Source: Girardinichthys multiradiatus
Taxonomy: Eukaryota > Chordata > Actinopteri > Cyprinodontiformes > Goodeidae
Reading direction: 5' to 3'
Assembly (NCBI RefSeq): GCF_021462225.1
Contig: NC_061800.1
Span: forward strand, 18,398,749-18,462,748
Length of the DNA: 64,000 nt
In this document: positions 55,987 to 64,000 of the stretch, in pieces
How the letters are laid out: the number at the start of each line of letters is the position of its first letter
Position numbering within the stretch: position 1 is the stretch's first letter
Made by a program: the position numbers and the translations under genes
The notes under the pieces: model-generated
Database searches by the model: none
The model's input: the letters and a program-made list of their open reading frames with translations, nothing else
What the model was told of the DNA's origin: nothing

Positions 55987-57760
55987 TTTAAATGTGTATC
56001 CGTGTTTAGTTTAGATATAAAGTAAAGAGCTTACATTTTTGACAACATTTCCGCAGAAACATATAGTAAACATTTAGTTATTTGTTTTTTTTTTTGTCAG
56101 CTTTATGTTTCACTTTATGTTAAGTAGGTATAATTGTCGTTTCATATTATGGACACAAAAATTAAAAACAAAAATATGTGACATAATCTAATTTAATTAA
56201 TTAAATTTGCAACCGGAAAATAACCACCATAGGAATGCTATATGAAAAAAAGTAGTACCTTTGAAACCAAACTGGTTTAAAACTTTGCTTTACCTGTATC
56301 TTATTCTTCGTTCTTAACAGACTAATTATATCTCTCTGCTAAGACATTTACCTAATGCTTTCAGTACTGAAGGTATCAAAAGGTGTGTAAACATTTTAAT
56401 GGAGTTTTACATTCTTGTTAGTTTGTATACTGTCATGTGTCCTTCGTTATTTGTGGCTCATGTACAGGCTGTACTCGGTGGCAGTGTCATAAATTTAGTG
56501 GCAGTGAAATGTACACGGGAGAGGCTTGTAATGAGAACAAATGATGGGTTTGGTAAGAGCCTGAGAAAATCACTTGACATTTGCGCTACTAATTTAAAGC
56601 CCAGTAAAGGTGACCTAAGTGTCGTGATGCGTTCAGGATGACAGTTTCGCCATAGAACAGGTGGAAACAGCAGGACTAATTTTCAGCTTGTTTCCTAGGC
56701 TTTAATCAGTATGCCAGTATCGGGAGGTTAGATCTTTTTCTGACCAATTACTAATAAGCGTGCTCGTCATTTAAATATAGACCCATCTAACCCCTAATTA
56801 TTCCAGCCGATGGTGTAACCATTTGCGATCACATTAAAAAACCCTTTGAAGCTGTTCCTTTCCCAATGGGGAGGCCTGCTGGAAAAATCATAACCCTGAA
56901 GAGCAATGGCGCTTTTGTGGTGGAAGGTTTGTTTTAAACACATGAGACGTGTGCACATTTATAGCATCAGACATACTCTTGCTCACATCTGTGTGTGCAG
57001 CTCCTGCGCTCAGACATAACTGAAATCTAATGTGACTGACACGGAGTAGGAAGGAAAACAGTCCCTTCCACTCCCACGTTCTCATGAATAGCTACAGGGA
57101 AATATTTCTCGGCCTCTGTCACCCGACCTAATGTTTCGTTGCAATTGAATGTCTCTAAAATACTCCTCAGGTATGTTTTGAATAAAAAAAAAGGCTTGGC
57201 ATGGAGGTGAGGGGGCAGTTTCTGGGTGTGAGAGGAAGAAGCAGCAGCAGCAGACCATGTGCTGCTGTGTGCGTGCGTCACTTTTGCACTTGCATGGCAG
57301 GTTGGGTGGGACAAGTGCACAGCTCTGATGTCATTCTTCCTGCTTTGGTTAGGTCCCCACCCTAATCCATCCCACAGGTGGCTTTGCCTCTGTCACTCAG
57401 CTCCTGTCAAACATCCCCCGCCTCCTCTTTCTACTGTCTATGTGAGTGAGCGCTGCTCCGGGTCACTTCTTATTTGCTGCACTCACATGCTCCTCCCTGC
57501 ACGCTCCTGTTCCCTGCGGTGACCTGTACTTTGGAAGCAATCAGTTGTAGGCTGCTCCCTGTCAAGGAGTTTTTCTTTCCCTTTTCTTCGAGTGATTATT
57601 CTTTGCCTTTGAACAGAGGGATAACAATCATCCCTGCTTTGTTCTTTGTCCAGGACAACCTTAACGTCTTCCTCAAGGCCTGTGAGAAGCTCGGACTAAA
57701 GGAGGCGCAGCTCTTTCACCCCGGAGATCTTCAGGACTTTTCCACCAGAGTGACAGTAAA
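32792..57760 (+). CDS. lmo7: LIM domain only protein 7, first four coding exons (partial)
   Basis: The exons are 32792-32863, 43184-43254, 49848-49917 and 57654-57760, all GT..AG with phases 0, 2, 0 and 2. They give 106 residues plus a split Lys. The peptide starts [15 protein letters not shown], reaches EAQRWIE and continues with the calponin-homology domain: [56 protein letters not shown] and [14 protein letters not shown]. This is LMO7; the LIMCH1 paralogue reads differently in these places. LMO7 is an actin- and junction-associated scaffold with CH, PDZ and LIM domains, and the remainder lies beyond the right edge. The start is a double ATG at 32792/32795 with no in-frame ATG before it in the segment examined. 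Introns are 10.3, 6.6 and 7.7 kb, with mobile elements in all three. Whether this is the a or b duplicate cannot be told. Confidence 0.93.
33130..34090 (+). mobile_element. Degraded Tc1 element with an internal insertion (lmo7 intron 1)
   Basis: The left part (33190-33540) is decayed transposase sequence: GGAAGGAAAAAGTGTGGTAG, then a remnant of the GSVMIWGAMS block and the PVCFI segment. At about 33545-33850 it is interrupted by unrelated G-rich sequence. From 33860 it resumes with [16 protein letters not shown] and reaches the NPQQIC/NLWGIV region at about 33985. Stops and indels are frequent, so it is dead. The family matches the fossil at 21525-22795. Confidence 0.7.
33545..33850 (+). repeat. 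G-rich insertion with quadruplex potential
   Basis: This segment separates two halves of a Tc1 fossil. At 33611-33649 it has five G-runs of three or more with short spacers (GGGG, GGGGGG, GGGG, GGG, GGG), which satisfies the usual G4 pattern on the plus strand. A GTGTGTACACACA palindrome lies near 33832-33844. The family is unknown. It may be an inserted element or an expanded low-complexity tract. Confidence 0.55.
34700..35045. repeat. Diverged dispersed repeat, same family as 10803-11990
   Basis: GCAGCACCAGTTCTTAACAT, TTTGCAGCAATCCCTCCTGA and CAAGAAACCTCCAACAGAAC occur in the same order as the corresponding blocks of the repeat in the THAP gene intron. The copy is more diverged and shorter. 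Confidence 0.5.
35046..37039. other. lmo7 intron 1 stretch, including a GC-rich patch
   Basis: Mostly AT-rich intron. The exception is 35900-36300, which is GC-rich and open in several frames on both strands (minus 36182-35886, plus 36014-36301). I recognise no protein in it, and there is no convincing pair of splice sites. It could be an alternative lmo7 first exon, a pseudogene fragment or a regulatory element. Nothing was recognised outside it. Confidence 0.35.
37040..37400. repeat. Diverged repeat shared with 48800-49150
   Basis: CTCTCTCGCTTTTTTGCAGC, GACATGTTGTAGAAAATA and CAACAGCTGATTTCTT are echoed in the same order at 48810-49135 (CTCTCGCACTTTCTCACAGC, AACATGTTGTGGAAAATA, AACAGCTGATTTTTAT). 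The spacing is similar, so these are two old copies of one family, not chance. I cannot name it. Confidence 0.45.
37960..38430 (+). mobile_element. Possible L1-type LINE reverse-transcriptase fossil
   Basis: Around 38345-38425 one frame reads [24 protein letters not shown]. This resembles the motif before the RT core of L1-like elements (an LxxVLPxxISxDQTGFxK pattern). Surrounding sequence is too decayed to follow. The call rests on one motif. Confidence 0.35.
38431..39353. other. lmo7 intron 1, nothing recognised
   Basis: Two short open frames (38495-38725 and 38722-38934) run through here, but they have no family resemblance and no splice support. They may be decayed LINE sequence continuing from the left. 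Confidence 0.35.
39354..39850 (-). mobile_element. Internally deleted Tc1 remnant (lmo7 intron 1)
   Basis: The left end, CCTTGTAGAAGTATTCATAA then GAACTTTGTCACATTTTGTA, and the right end, CCTTCACAATTATGCAATGC then GTAACATGATAAGTCA, are inverted relatives. Between them are fragments of antisense transposase sequence (GAGATTCTGTCACCTGACCT; CAGAATTACTATGGGTATCT). The element is therefore oriented on the minus strand. Most of the transposase is deleted. A short (TC)n run sits at 39493-39514. Confidence 0.7.
39851..41085. other. lmo7 intron 1, nothing recognised
   Basis: Intronic sequence with short T-runs. No repeat family or splice-bounded frame was recognised. Confidence 0.4.
41086..41830. repeat. 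Inverted repeat flanking a SINE (possible MITE)
   Basis: The arm at 41112-41158 (CTTTCTGC..AGCTAGCTGTGCTACACTGC..TGAT) pairs with the arm at 41763-41808 (ATCAGCAGTGTAGCACAGCT..GCAGAAAG). There are about 20 perfect central bases and weaker pairing outside, including CCTTCTT/AAGAAG-type blocks. Between the arms lie a SINE (41192-41533) and about 230 bp of other sequence. This looks like a non-autonomous DNA transposon or foldback element later hit by the SINE. The family is unknown. Confidence 0.6.
41192..41533 (-). mobile_element. tRNA-derived SINE, head-truncated copy
   Basis: It has the same body as the SINE at 46064-46427: GAGAGGCGGGGTTTACCCTG, GTCGCCAGTCCATC, CATGCACACCTAA and CATGTTTTTGGACTGTGGGA, then GGAGTCAAACCCAGGACC (reverse complement of the B box). 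The tRNA A-box end is missing after GCAAGGCAAC. Near its tail the unit GGTCTACCTGC is repeated three times in tandem. Confidence 0.8.
41834..43183. other. lmo7 intron 1, end
   Basis: The last part of the first lmo7 intron, ending in a long pyrimidine tract and CAG at 43181-43183. No further element or exon was recognised. Confidence 0.5.
43255..44553. other. lmo7 intron 2, first part
   Basis: Begins with a strong GTAAGT donor. No exon, gene or repeat family was recognised. Confidence 0.4.
44882..45881 (+). pseudogene. Tc1-family transposase, copy 2 (frameshifted)
   Basis: The frame follows the intact copy 3 until about 45296. There, GTTG is joined to TGGTCC and five bases (CTCAG) are missing. 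The rest continues in another frame from about 45294 to the normal C-terminus. Besides the frameshift, the second catalytic Asp is changed to Asn (codon AAC at 45588-45590), and the Pro of NSPDLN is Ser. Two independent lesions show this copy cannot make active transposase. Confidence 0.92.
46064..46427 (-). mobile_element. tRNA-derived SINE inserted in Tc1 copy 2
   Basis: Read on the minus strand it begins with a tRNA-like head. The A box is TGGCGCAGTTGG (46418-46407) and the B box GGTTCAATTCC (46373-46363), about 33 nt apart. A common fish SINE body follows, ending in a (TGAC)n-type tail (plus strand GTCAGTCAGTCAGTCA near 46062-46079). It is flanked by a perfect 13-bp target duplication, CAGTTAGTGTGCA, at 46051-46063 and 46428-46440. 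Transcription would be by RNA polymerase III from the internal boxes. Confidence 0.92.
46538..47186. other. Spacer between two Tc1 copies in lmo7 intron 2
   Basis: About 650 bp without recognisable gene or repeat, between copies 2 and 3, which have the same orientation. Confidence 0.5.
47187..48795 (+). mobile_element. Tc1/mariner element, copy 3, complete (1609 bp)
   Basis: It has TA duplications at 47185-47186 and 48796-48797, CAGGTCCTTCTCAAA ends, and inverted repeats of about 200 bp with inner and outer TTAGCATAT direct-repeat sites at both ends. It contains an intact transposase gene. This is the best preserved copy of the family here and the most likely to be able to move or to have moved recently. 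Confidence 0.94.
47515..48519 (+). CDS. Tc1-family transposase, intact (334 aa)
   Basis: The protein cuts and pastes its own element at TA sites in the nucleus. It has two helix-turn-helix segments (residues about 8-47 and 60-110, including [14 protein letters not shown]), a basic GRKKCSRKR stretch between them, and a catalytic core with D148 (FSDES), D238 (QHDLAPAH) and E273 (NPIENLWD). The last two are 34 residues apart, so DD34E. The family-typical C-terminus [19 protein letters not shown] is present. Differences from copy 1 such as S54, R80, G123, C223 and K231 may be private changes. Activity cannot be judged from sequence alone. Confidence 0.93.
   Translation: MGKTADLTAVQKATIDTLKQEGKTQKDISERIGCSQSAVSRHLSGKSVGRKKCSRKRCTTRRGDRTLRKIVEKGRFQTLRDLRKQWTESGVETSRATVHRRVQEMGYRCRIPQVKPLLNQKQGQKRLTWATEKQHWTVAQWSKVLFSDESKFCMSFGNQGARVWRKTGEKEMPKCQKSSVKYPQSVMVWGAVSAAGVGPLCFIKGRVNAASYQEILEHFMLPCAEKLYGDKDFIFQHDLAPAHSAKTTGKWFTDHGITVLNWPANSPDLNPIENLWDIVKRTLRDSRPNTLDELKAAIEASWASIRPQQCHRLIASMPRRIEAVISAKGFPTKY
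48798..49847. other. lmo7 intron 2, last part
   Basis: It includes an old repeat copy at 48800-49150 (see 37040-37400). The remainder, up to the TTACAG acceptor at 49847, shows nothing recognisable. Confidence 0.4.
49918..52754. other. lmo7 intron 3, first part
   Basis: No gene was recognised. It contains a GT-rich microsatellite at 51292-51338. Sequence around 51805-51890 is full of CCGATC/CCGATTT units typical of a dispersed fish repeat, which I could not delimit. Confidence 0.4.
51292..51338. repeat. (GT)n microsatellite, imperfect
   Basis: Alternating GT/GC with interruptions (GTGCGTGTGTGTGTGTGTTT, then GTGTGTGCGCACGTGTGCAC). Purine-pyrimidine alternation could adopt Z-DNA. Confidence 0.85.
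52755..53075 (+). mobile_element. LINE 3' end, second copy of the family at 4605-5044
   Basis: It encodes [22 protein letters not shown] and [10 protein letters not shown] in frame, then a shared 3' UTR. It ends TTTCCCTTTGGGATTAATAA with a TTGAA-type tail. It is truncated further at the 5' end than the first copy and has several small deletions. It lies in lmo7 intron 3. Confidence 0.75.
53076..57653. other. lmo7 intron 3, second part
   Basis: No gene was recognised. A long (TA)n lies at 55943-55984. Several open frames of up to 114 codons have no family resemblance. GC content rises from about 57030 toward the CAG acceptor at 57653. Confidence 0.4.
55943..55984. repeat. (TA)n microsatellite
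   Basis: About twenty TA units with one early TG interruption. Confidence 0.92.
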
Positions 57761-60700
57761 GTAAGTTTTGATTTTGTGGGTGCTGTATAATGCTGGCACT
57801 GTAAATAGGGTTGACTTGCTTTACAATTACAGACCTCTGTATATATTTAAAACTCTAAATTAAGAGAACTATTTTTTACTGTACTCATAGCTTCCACTGT
57901 AAAGTGTTATGGAGCATGCTTTTTCTCACGTAAAGTGTGATTTCAACTGTATTTTGAAAACATCAGTGCTATTTTCAGCGTGCATGTGTTTGTTTTGAGT
58001 GGAATACCCTTTAATAGGCAAGAACACACACATGGAGGTGTAACGACCTGAGTGAGAACAACATAATTTGCAGGTGCATTTTAAATGATCCCCCTTGTAA
58101 TAGTTTGATCAGACAGAAATCCAACTTGAATTTCTGTTTCACGCATTGTTTTTGTTTTCAGTTACCCGTCTGTCAGAAAGGCATGTTGACCAACATGTTG
58201 AGTTTTTTCCAACTTTCAGTCTGTCTGCTGAGATAAACTGTTTGTACAGTGTTTCGCTGTGCAAGCATAAAAAAAACACTTGCTGTAGCTGCACTGAATC
58301 CCTAAAGCTGTTAATACTTAAAGAGTTACAGTGCTCAGATACAGTTATTAGCTGATGAATTCACTTTCGTACCAAAGTTAGTTGGTTTCCTTAGAGTGTA
58401 CCTTTGTACTTTCTGTCAAGAAAGTCACGCCTAACTTTGTCACATAATTGCGCCATTTAATTTCACTTCAGACATTCCTTTGAAATGGTAGCATAACTTC
58501 CTGGAGCATTTTCTTTTCCTTCCAAACTGTCATCCTAATACAGCATTTGAGCATGCACTGTGTGTTTGCGCACAATGTTGATGTACTGTGCATACACTGG
58601 AATATGGACTCTAAATAAACAAATCTGCCTTCCTTTCATTGAGACACACCCTCGACCCACAGCAGATGATACTCTGCGTTCAGATTCAGGCTTGTAAATG
58701 TAAAGATAACCATGTTATACTCTGTTGCACAACGTATTCAATGGATGTAGGCTGTAAAGTACTCTCAGAATGACAGTAAAAAAGTATATTCCTTTTCATG
58801 GCAGCCAGTTGGAGCTAACTAATATATCAGTGTGTGAAGTTAGATAAAACGTAAGCATTGTTTTAAGTATCCTGCAGCGCTAACTCCAAGTCCCTCTGCC
58901 TGTGGAGGTCTTTTGAGTGAGCTCTAGTTCTGAGTGATGTTCTATTCTTAGCACTGGAGGGGGGTCAGTTTGACAAGCTGGATTGATTGGAATGGTATCA
59001 GCACTCACAGTAAAGGAGCTTTTAATAGCCTATTGGTACGTTCTGCTTCTGCATACAGTCCTTTAGAGCACACCTGTGTTTGTTTCTATGTGGCTTTGAG
59101 AGTTGGGTTGGGTTTCAACTGCTGTTTTATACAGGAATGTGGACATTGTTGCTGCTGGACAGCATCACACTCAGTAAATGAACCTGAAGCTACTCATGCT
59201 CTTTGTTGCCATTTTTTGTCTTCTAAGAATGGCCATAGATGAGACGTTTAGGTCTAAAGGTATAATTACTGCACTGCAGTTAAAGTGACATGGTGCACAA
59301 AGAGGTAACATGAGTTGAAAATGCCAAACAAGGCTGCAGACATGCAGCCACTGGCTTTATTGCCATGGAGCTTATCGGAGTCTAGGCAAATTAGCTGCAG
59401 AGAGAGAGAAAGTTGTCTATCAGCTGTCTTTTCCCCTGGTGTTTGTCCAACTTCCACTCCCTTAAACCCAGTCTGACAGGTGCTTTGCTTAGCTCTTTTC
59501 CTCTTTGTTTCTACAGAAATGTGGGTGTTATTCAGCTTGTGCCTTACATTCTCTTTTATCTTTTAACCCTCACAGTGTCTCAGTTTTTTACCACATCAGA
59601 ATATTTCACCTTTCTCCGTGAATTCGTTTTCAGGATAATTTTGAGCTGAACTATTTGATATTTTAAATAAAACTCACATTATATGCTTGTGCACCTAACC
59701 AGAAAATCAGTGTTCATGTTAGTACTATAGATGATTTTATCCTAATTGTATCTGCCAATACGAATTTTAGCCAGTTTCAGTTTCTCTTTAAGAGCAATAA
59801 TGAACAGCTTTCAAAATATCTTTATTCTAACCTTCCTGTCATGAGTGGTCAATAATTATTCATAAGCGAAGCAGAAGCGATGTCAGAACGTGTGTGAGAC
59901 TAGAGTGGCTGCATCTTACATTGGCGATGAGGATAATTAATGTGGTTAGTATTAATAACTGTAAACATCAGCCTGTGTGTGTATTCCCTTGAAATCCTTA
60001 ATATAACATTTCCTAATCCAGCGTGTTCCATGACAGACAGAGGTTTAAGGCCCAGATGGATAAAGCAGGCTGATTTTGATATAATATAATTAGCTTTCCT
60101 ATTATCTGCTATTTCTCACTCTCTATTTTTTAACTTTGCAAACTCCATTTGCTAACTTTGAGTAGGCCTATTCTTCTTGTAGTAACAACATCCTCTCTGA
60201 AGAGTTGTTGTCTCTATAACCTGGTAGCACTCGAGTATAGAGCGTTCACTAATCGGAAAATATATCAGATTTTTGAGTATGCGTCCAGCCAGTCAGATCC
60301 CATCAAGCTGAAGATCACCTGAGTCTGGTCAGACCTCTTGGTAATATTCTAATATTAAATTACATCAAATGTGCCAGATATGATCATTAGGATAGTTAAG
60401 AGTCCAATAAAACAAGCATATAAGGCTTTTGGCAATTCAGGTAGGCTAATTTCTATTCTTTGGCTTTTTTTGACCAAACAACTACTTAATTACCTGTTAA
60501 ATACGCTTAATTATTTTAAAAAATGCATTTATTGAAGCTCTGTTTTTAATTTTGAGTCTATTGTGTGAGAGTGAAAAACACTCATCATTGACCTTTAGGT
60601 GATTGGTCTTGCGTTTGGTTATCTTGTAAAACAAACTAGAGTCAGATATTGACTGACACATGGACGCATTGCCGCAACTGTTACGACAACTGTAAAAGCA

Positions 60701-62275
60701 AATTAAATATCTTTCCTGACCTTTGAGCTGTGAAGATGCTGTAGTATTGATCTAACACTTGCTCTGCTGTACTGCTTTGTGTTGTGCAACCTTTTTCCAG
60801 ATAAAGACCTTTATCAATCAACAGCTCAGTCAGTATCAGAATTATATTGCAGCTTAAGAAATTCTTGTGATTCAGCAACTCCCTGATAAACAGGGGTAGT
60901 TGTGCTACAGGACTCAGCATCAATTAAGAATTGTAATAAAAATGTAATCAAGCAAATATAACACCTTGTTTAAAATCCTGACCAGACTGGATCTGATGTA
61001 TACTGGGAGACTGTGATTCACTGCTATTTTAAACCAGCATAGCTGCTTTTTCTCATCTACACAGGATATTGCAGCATTCCACTGATACAGATGAGTCATT
61101 GAACTTGTTTATTGGAATTTGACACCACCTACTGCCTGTTAAGTCATAGATTTAGTTTGAGAATTACTCTCTATAGGTTACACAACTGGGACTAAGACTG
61201 TCCTGATTTAAAGAAGCAGAATTATGGGGTTATAACGTATGGAGGCTGGAAGTCCTTGTCTAGACCAGGCAGGGTGTGAGACCTGGTGTGTGGCCCTTTG
61301 CATCAAATCTTGGCTCTCGCTCAGTCCAGTCTGTCTTCTCTCTAATCTAACTAAAGGCTCCTAGAACCCACAAAATGTTTAAAAGAAAGACCTATAAATT
61401 TTATTGTAACTTATTAAAGTTGTAGGCACTGTATGCTGTAGCTGCTGTGGGTCTTTTGCTTGACTTACTCTGTCAACTGGAACCTCAGTGGTAATATGTT
61501 ATCAAAGAGCATACAGCATTTTTGGTGAACAATTGAAGAGTTCTTCAAGCCCTGATGCAAAACCTACAAGTAAAAAGGCAGAGAGCTGTTGAGAATACCT
61601 AAGGGATCAACCTGTATAACTTTATTAACACTTCTTATCAACAAGAACTGTGTAGCAGAATAATAGTTTTTGATCCCCCAGCCTTGCAATGTAAAGTTTT
61701 CCTTTTCTCTGCTCTCTAACTACTCAGTACCAAACAGTTCAAAGACAATGTTGGCACAAGCTGGGTAAATGCAATTGGTCAGTTACTAACTGGCCACTTT
61801 TCCAAATTGGCTACATGAGACAGGGGGGGTGAGAAAAGGGTAACTGTTAAATCAATATTTTTTAAGTGAAAACAAAAAATATTACAAAAAAATTAAATAA
61901 TGGGTTATGATTCTGTTAAATAACTAAAGCAATTAAACTAGTGGCTATAGACTTTAAAAAGGGCACATACTTATTTTTACTTTTTGACCCAAAAATAACT
62001 GTCACCCCACCTAATGTTTCCCTCTCATTTCGAATGAAAGGAATACAACATGTCTCAAATGTGTTCTAACCCTGTAGGTGATTTACTTGAAAACTTGAAA
62101 CTGTCTCCTAGTCATATAGTCAGATATGTAGTCTTCAGTGCACTTAAAAATAGTTGAAAACTATGAAAGTATGTGTTTCTATGAAAAAGTAAACAGGAAT
62201 TTAAGGTAAATGCTTGTTGGTTCATAGCTTGCCCAAGTTGCTAATAGGTGACCAGCTAACAGGCAACAACACAGT
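57761..62275. other. lmo7 intron 4
   Basis: It begins GTAAGT. I searched for the next CH-domain exon (the segment corresponding to RRVKNVLITLYWLG in human LMO7) and did not find it, so it should lie to the right of the window. The sequence near 59740-59830 resembles the diverged CCGATTT-type repeat of intron 3 (GAATTTTAGCCAGTTTCAG). Nothing else was recognised. Confidence 0.4.
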
Positions 62276-62687
62276 CAGTGGCGATTGCTCTAAGACTGCA
62301 AGGTAAAATGTCAAAAAATAAGTGATCAAATATATACTGTTGTGTGTACATGTCATTGATTAAATATGCGCTACAACGCGCTCAACGTTTGTTCAGAATC
62401 ACGACGCGGCTTTCCTCTCACTCATTCCCGCAGCTTCACAGTGCTTTAAACAGTGAGTTCAATAGCGAAGCAAAAATGGTGGGCTTTGTCCCGCCCATCA
62501 GACGCTCAGCGTCTCTGGGGGTCTATGGGTCAGTGGGCTGGCCTCGGCTGGCCCGGACGCTCAGCTTCTGCATGATGATTGGATGATCTGTCTAAAACTG
62601 AATCCCTTTTTGATTGACAGCGAAATGAGCGAATCAGTGATCTTGAAATTGAGCTTCCCCTCCTTGAAAGACCAGCATCTGCCACTG
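62276..62687. mobile_element. hAT-like non-autonomous element
   Basis: The left end CAGTGGCGATTGCT and the reverse complement of the right end, CAGTGGCAGATGCT, agree at 12 of 14 positions and have the CAGTGG start typical of hAT transposons. The 412-bp interior has no transposase. The expected 8-bp target duplication is not seen: the left flank is AACACAGT, and the right flank is inside a TA repeat that may have expanded. Confidence 0.55.
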
Positions 62688-62708
62688 ATATATATATATA
62701 TATATATA
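62688..62708. repeat. (TA)n microsatellite
   Basis: A pure TA tract into which the DD36E element inserted. The tract resumes imperfectly at 63978 on the other side. Confidence 0.85.
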
Positions 62709-63977
62709 CAGGGGTTGGACAATGAAACTGAAACACCTGGTTTTAGACCACAATCATTTATTAGTATGGTGTAGGGCCTCCTTTTGCAGCCAATACAGCG
62801 TCAATTCGTCTTGGGAATGACATATACAAGTCCTGCACAGTGGTCAGAGGGATTTTAAGCCATTCTTCTTGCAGGATAGTGACCAGGTCACTACGTGATA
62901 CTGGTGGAGGAAAACATTTCCTGACTCGCTCCCCAAAACACCCCAAAGTGGCTCAATAATATTTAGATCTGGTGACTGTGCAGGCCATGGGAGATGTTCA
63001 ACTTCACTTTCATGTTCATCAAACCAATCTTTCACCAGTCTTGCTGTGTGTATTGGTGCATTGTCATCCTGATACACGGCACCGCCTTCAGGATACAATG
63101 TTTGAACCATTGGATGCACATGGTCCTCAAGAATGGTTCGGTAGTCCTTGGCAGTGATGTGCCCATCTAGCACAAGTATTGGGCCAAGGGAATGCCATGA
63201 TATGGCAGCCCAAACCATCACTGATCCACCCCCATGCTTCACTCTGGGCATGCAACAGTTTGGATGGTACACTTCTTTGGGGCTTCTCCACACCGTAACT
63301 CTCCCGGATGTGGGGAAAACAGTAAAGGTGGACTCATCAGAGAACAATACATGTTTCACATTGTCCACAGCCCAAGATTTGCGCTCCTTGCACCATTGAA
63401 ACTGGCATTTGGCATTGGCATGAGTGACCAAAGGTTTGGCTATAGCAGCCCGGCCGTGTATATTGACCCTGTGGAGCTCCCGACGGACAGTTCTGGTGGA
63501 AACAGGAGAGTTGAGGTGCACATTTAATACTGCCGTGATTTGGGCAGCCGTGGTTTTATGTTTTTTGGATACAATCCGGGTTAGCACCCGAACATCCCTT
63601 TCAGACAGCTTCCTCTTGCGTCCACAGTTAATCCTGTTGGATGTGGTTCGTCCTTCTTGGTGGTATGCTGCCATTACCCTGGATACCGTGGCTCTTGATA
63701 CATCACAAAGACTTGCTGTCTTGGTCACAGATGCGCCAGCAAGACGTGCACCAACAATTTGTCCTCTTTTGAACTCTGGTATGTCACCCATAATGTTGTG
63801 TGCATTTCAATATTTTGAGCAAAACTGTGCTCTTACCCTGCTAATTGAACCTTAACTCTCTGCTCTTACTGGTGCAATGTGCAATCAATGAAGACTGGCT
63901 ACCAGGCTGGTCCAATTTATCCATGAAATCTCCCACACTAAAATGACAAGTGTTTCAGTTTCATTGTCCAACCCCTG
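62709..63977 (-). mobile_element. Tc1/mariner DD36E element (1269 bp)
   Basis: The ends CAGGGGTTGGACAATGAAAC and GTTTCATTGTCCAACCCCTG are perfect inverted repeats for over 20 bases, flanked by TA at 62707-62708 and 63978-63979. The single transposase gene is on the minus strand and has one frameshift. The ends and most of the coding region are so well preserved that insertion is probably recent. It lies in lmo7 intron 4, antisense to the gene. Confidence 0.93.
62761..63791 (-). pseudogene. DD36E transposase with a single frameshift
   Basis: From the ATG at 63791 the frame encodes a helix-turn-helix (KRGQIVGARLAGASVTKTA; VSRATVSRVMAAY), a GRKRKLS basic stretch and the catalytic core. The core has D152 (FSDES), D243 (QDDNAPIH) and E280 (DLNIIEPLW), with 36 residues between the last two. 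Just after PLWGV one T is missing (plus-strand 62928-62941), and the frame runs into a false C-terminus at 62844. The true C-terminus, ending RRIDAVLAAKGGPTPY, continues in the other frame to 62761. Apart from that one base I see no lesion. Confidence 0.92.
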
Positions 63978-64000
63978 TATATGTATATATTATTTTAAAA

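Noticed and set aside
57761..62275. Next lmo7 CH-domain exon
   Set aside because: No segment resembling the expected RVKNVLITLYWLG peptide with AG/GT borders was found, so the exon is taken to lie outside the window.
62972..63855. Plus-strand open frames of up to 143 codons
   Set aside because: They are shadows of the minus-strand DD36E transposase.
1..64000. CRISPR arrays, phage or bacterial defence systems
   Set aside because: Gene structure, spliceosomal introns and repeat content are vertebrate. No regularly spaced short repeats or prokaryotic operons are present.

Overview
The window is vertebrate nuclear DNA, almost certainly from a teleost fish. Genes are split by GT/AG introns, four single-copy vertebrate genes are recognisable, and the rest is dominated by Tc1/mariner transposons, tRNA-derived SINEs and LINE 3' ends typical of ray-finned fish. 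The species cannot be fixed from the sequence; the repeat mixture suggests a percomorph (inference).

Gene order, left to right, is tbc1d4 (minus, first coding exon only), a THAP-domain/DDE transposase-derived gene (minus), commd6 (minus, complete), uchl3 (plus, complete) and lmo7 (plus, first four coding exons). Apart from the transposase gene this is the order TBC1D4-COMMD6-UCHL3-LMO7 of human chromosome 13q22, so the block is an ancient vertebrate synteny. The four host genes are neighbours without an evident shared pathway: Rab-GAP signalling in insulin-regulated vesicle traffic, the COMMD/CCC complex, a ubiquitin C-terminal hydrolase, and an actin/adherens-junction scaffold. commd6 and uchl3 are divergent; about 4.4 kb with a Tc1 fossil now separates their start codons.

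The most interesting locus is at 8715-13385 (minus). Three exons with consistent splice sites and phases give an uninterrupted 503-codon frame: an N-terminal THAP zinc finger, the usual PDYVPS linker, an acidic spacer with a short tandem duplication, and an ISL2EU-type DDE domain. Two of its three catalytic positions are substituted (D to N, E to D), so the frame is open but probably cannot cut DNA. This is either a young dead transposon or a candidate domesticated gene.

Mobile DNA: I count 14 Tc1/mariner-related copies. Three belong to one recent family with TA target duplications and long inverted repeats carrying internal direct repeats. One has an intact DD34E transposase (47515-48519), one an intact frame with a 9-bp in-frame deletion (15172-16167), and one is frameshifted, has a catalytic D changed to N, and has a SINE inserted in its right inverted repeat with a 13-bp target duplication. 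A different element at 62709-63977 has DD36E spacing and a single one-base frameshift. Two commd6 introns consist largely of Tc1 sequence; without one insertion the last intron would be about 95 bp. Other items are a hAT-like non-autonomous element, two LINE 3' ends of one family, two older LINE fossils, two SINE copies, several unnamed fish repeats, a 145-bp near-perfect palindrome in tbc1d4 intron 1 and a G-rich tract with quadruplex potential.

No tRNA or rRNA genes, CRISPR arrays or prokaryotic features were seen. Exon boundaries come from splice consensus, reading phase and recalled family sequences; no alignment or transcript data were available.
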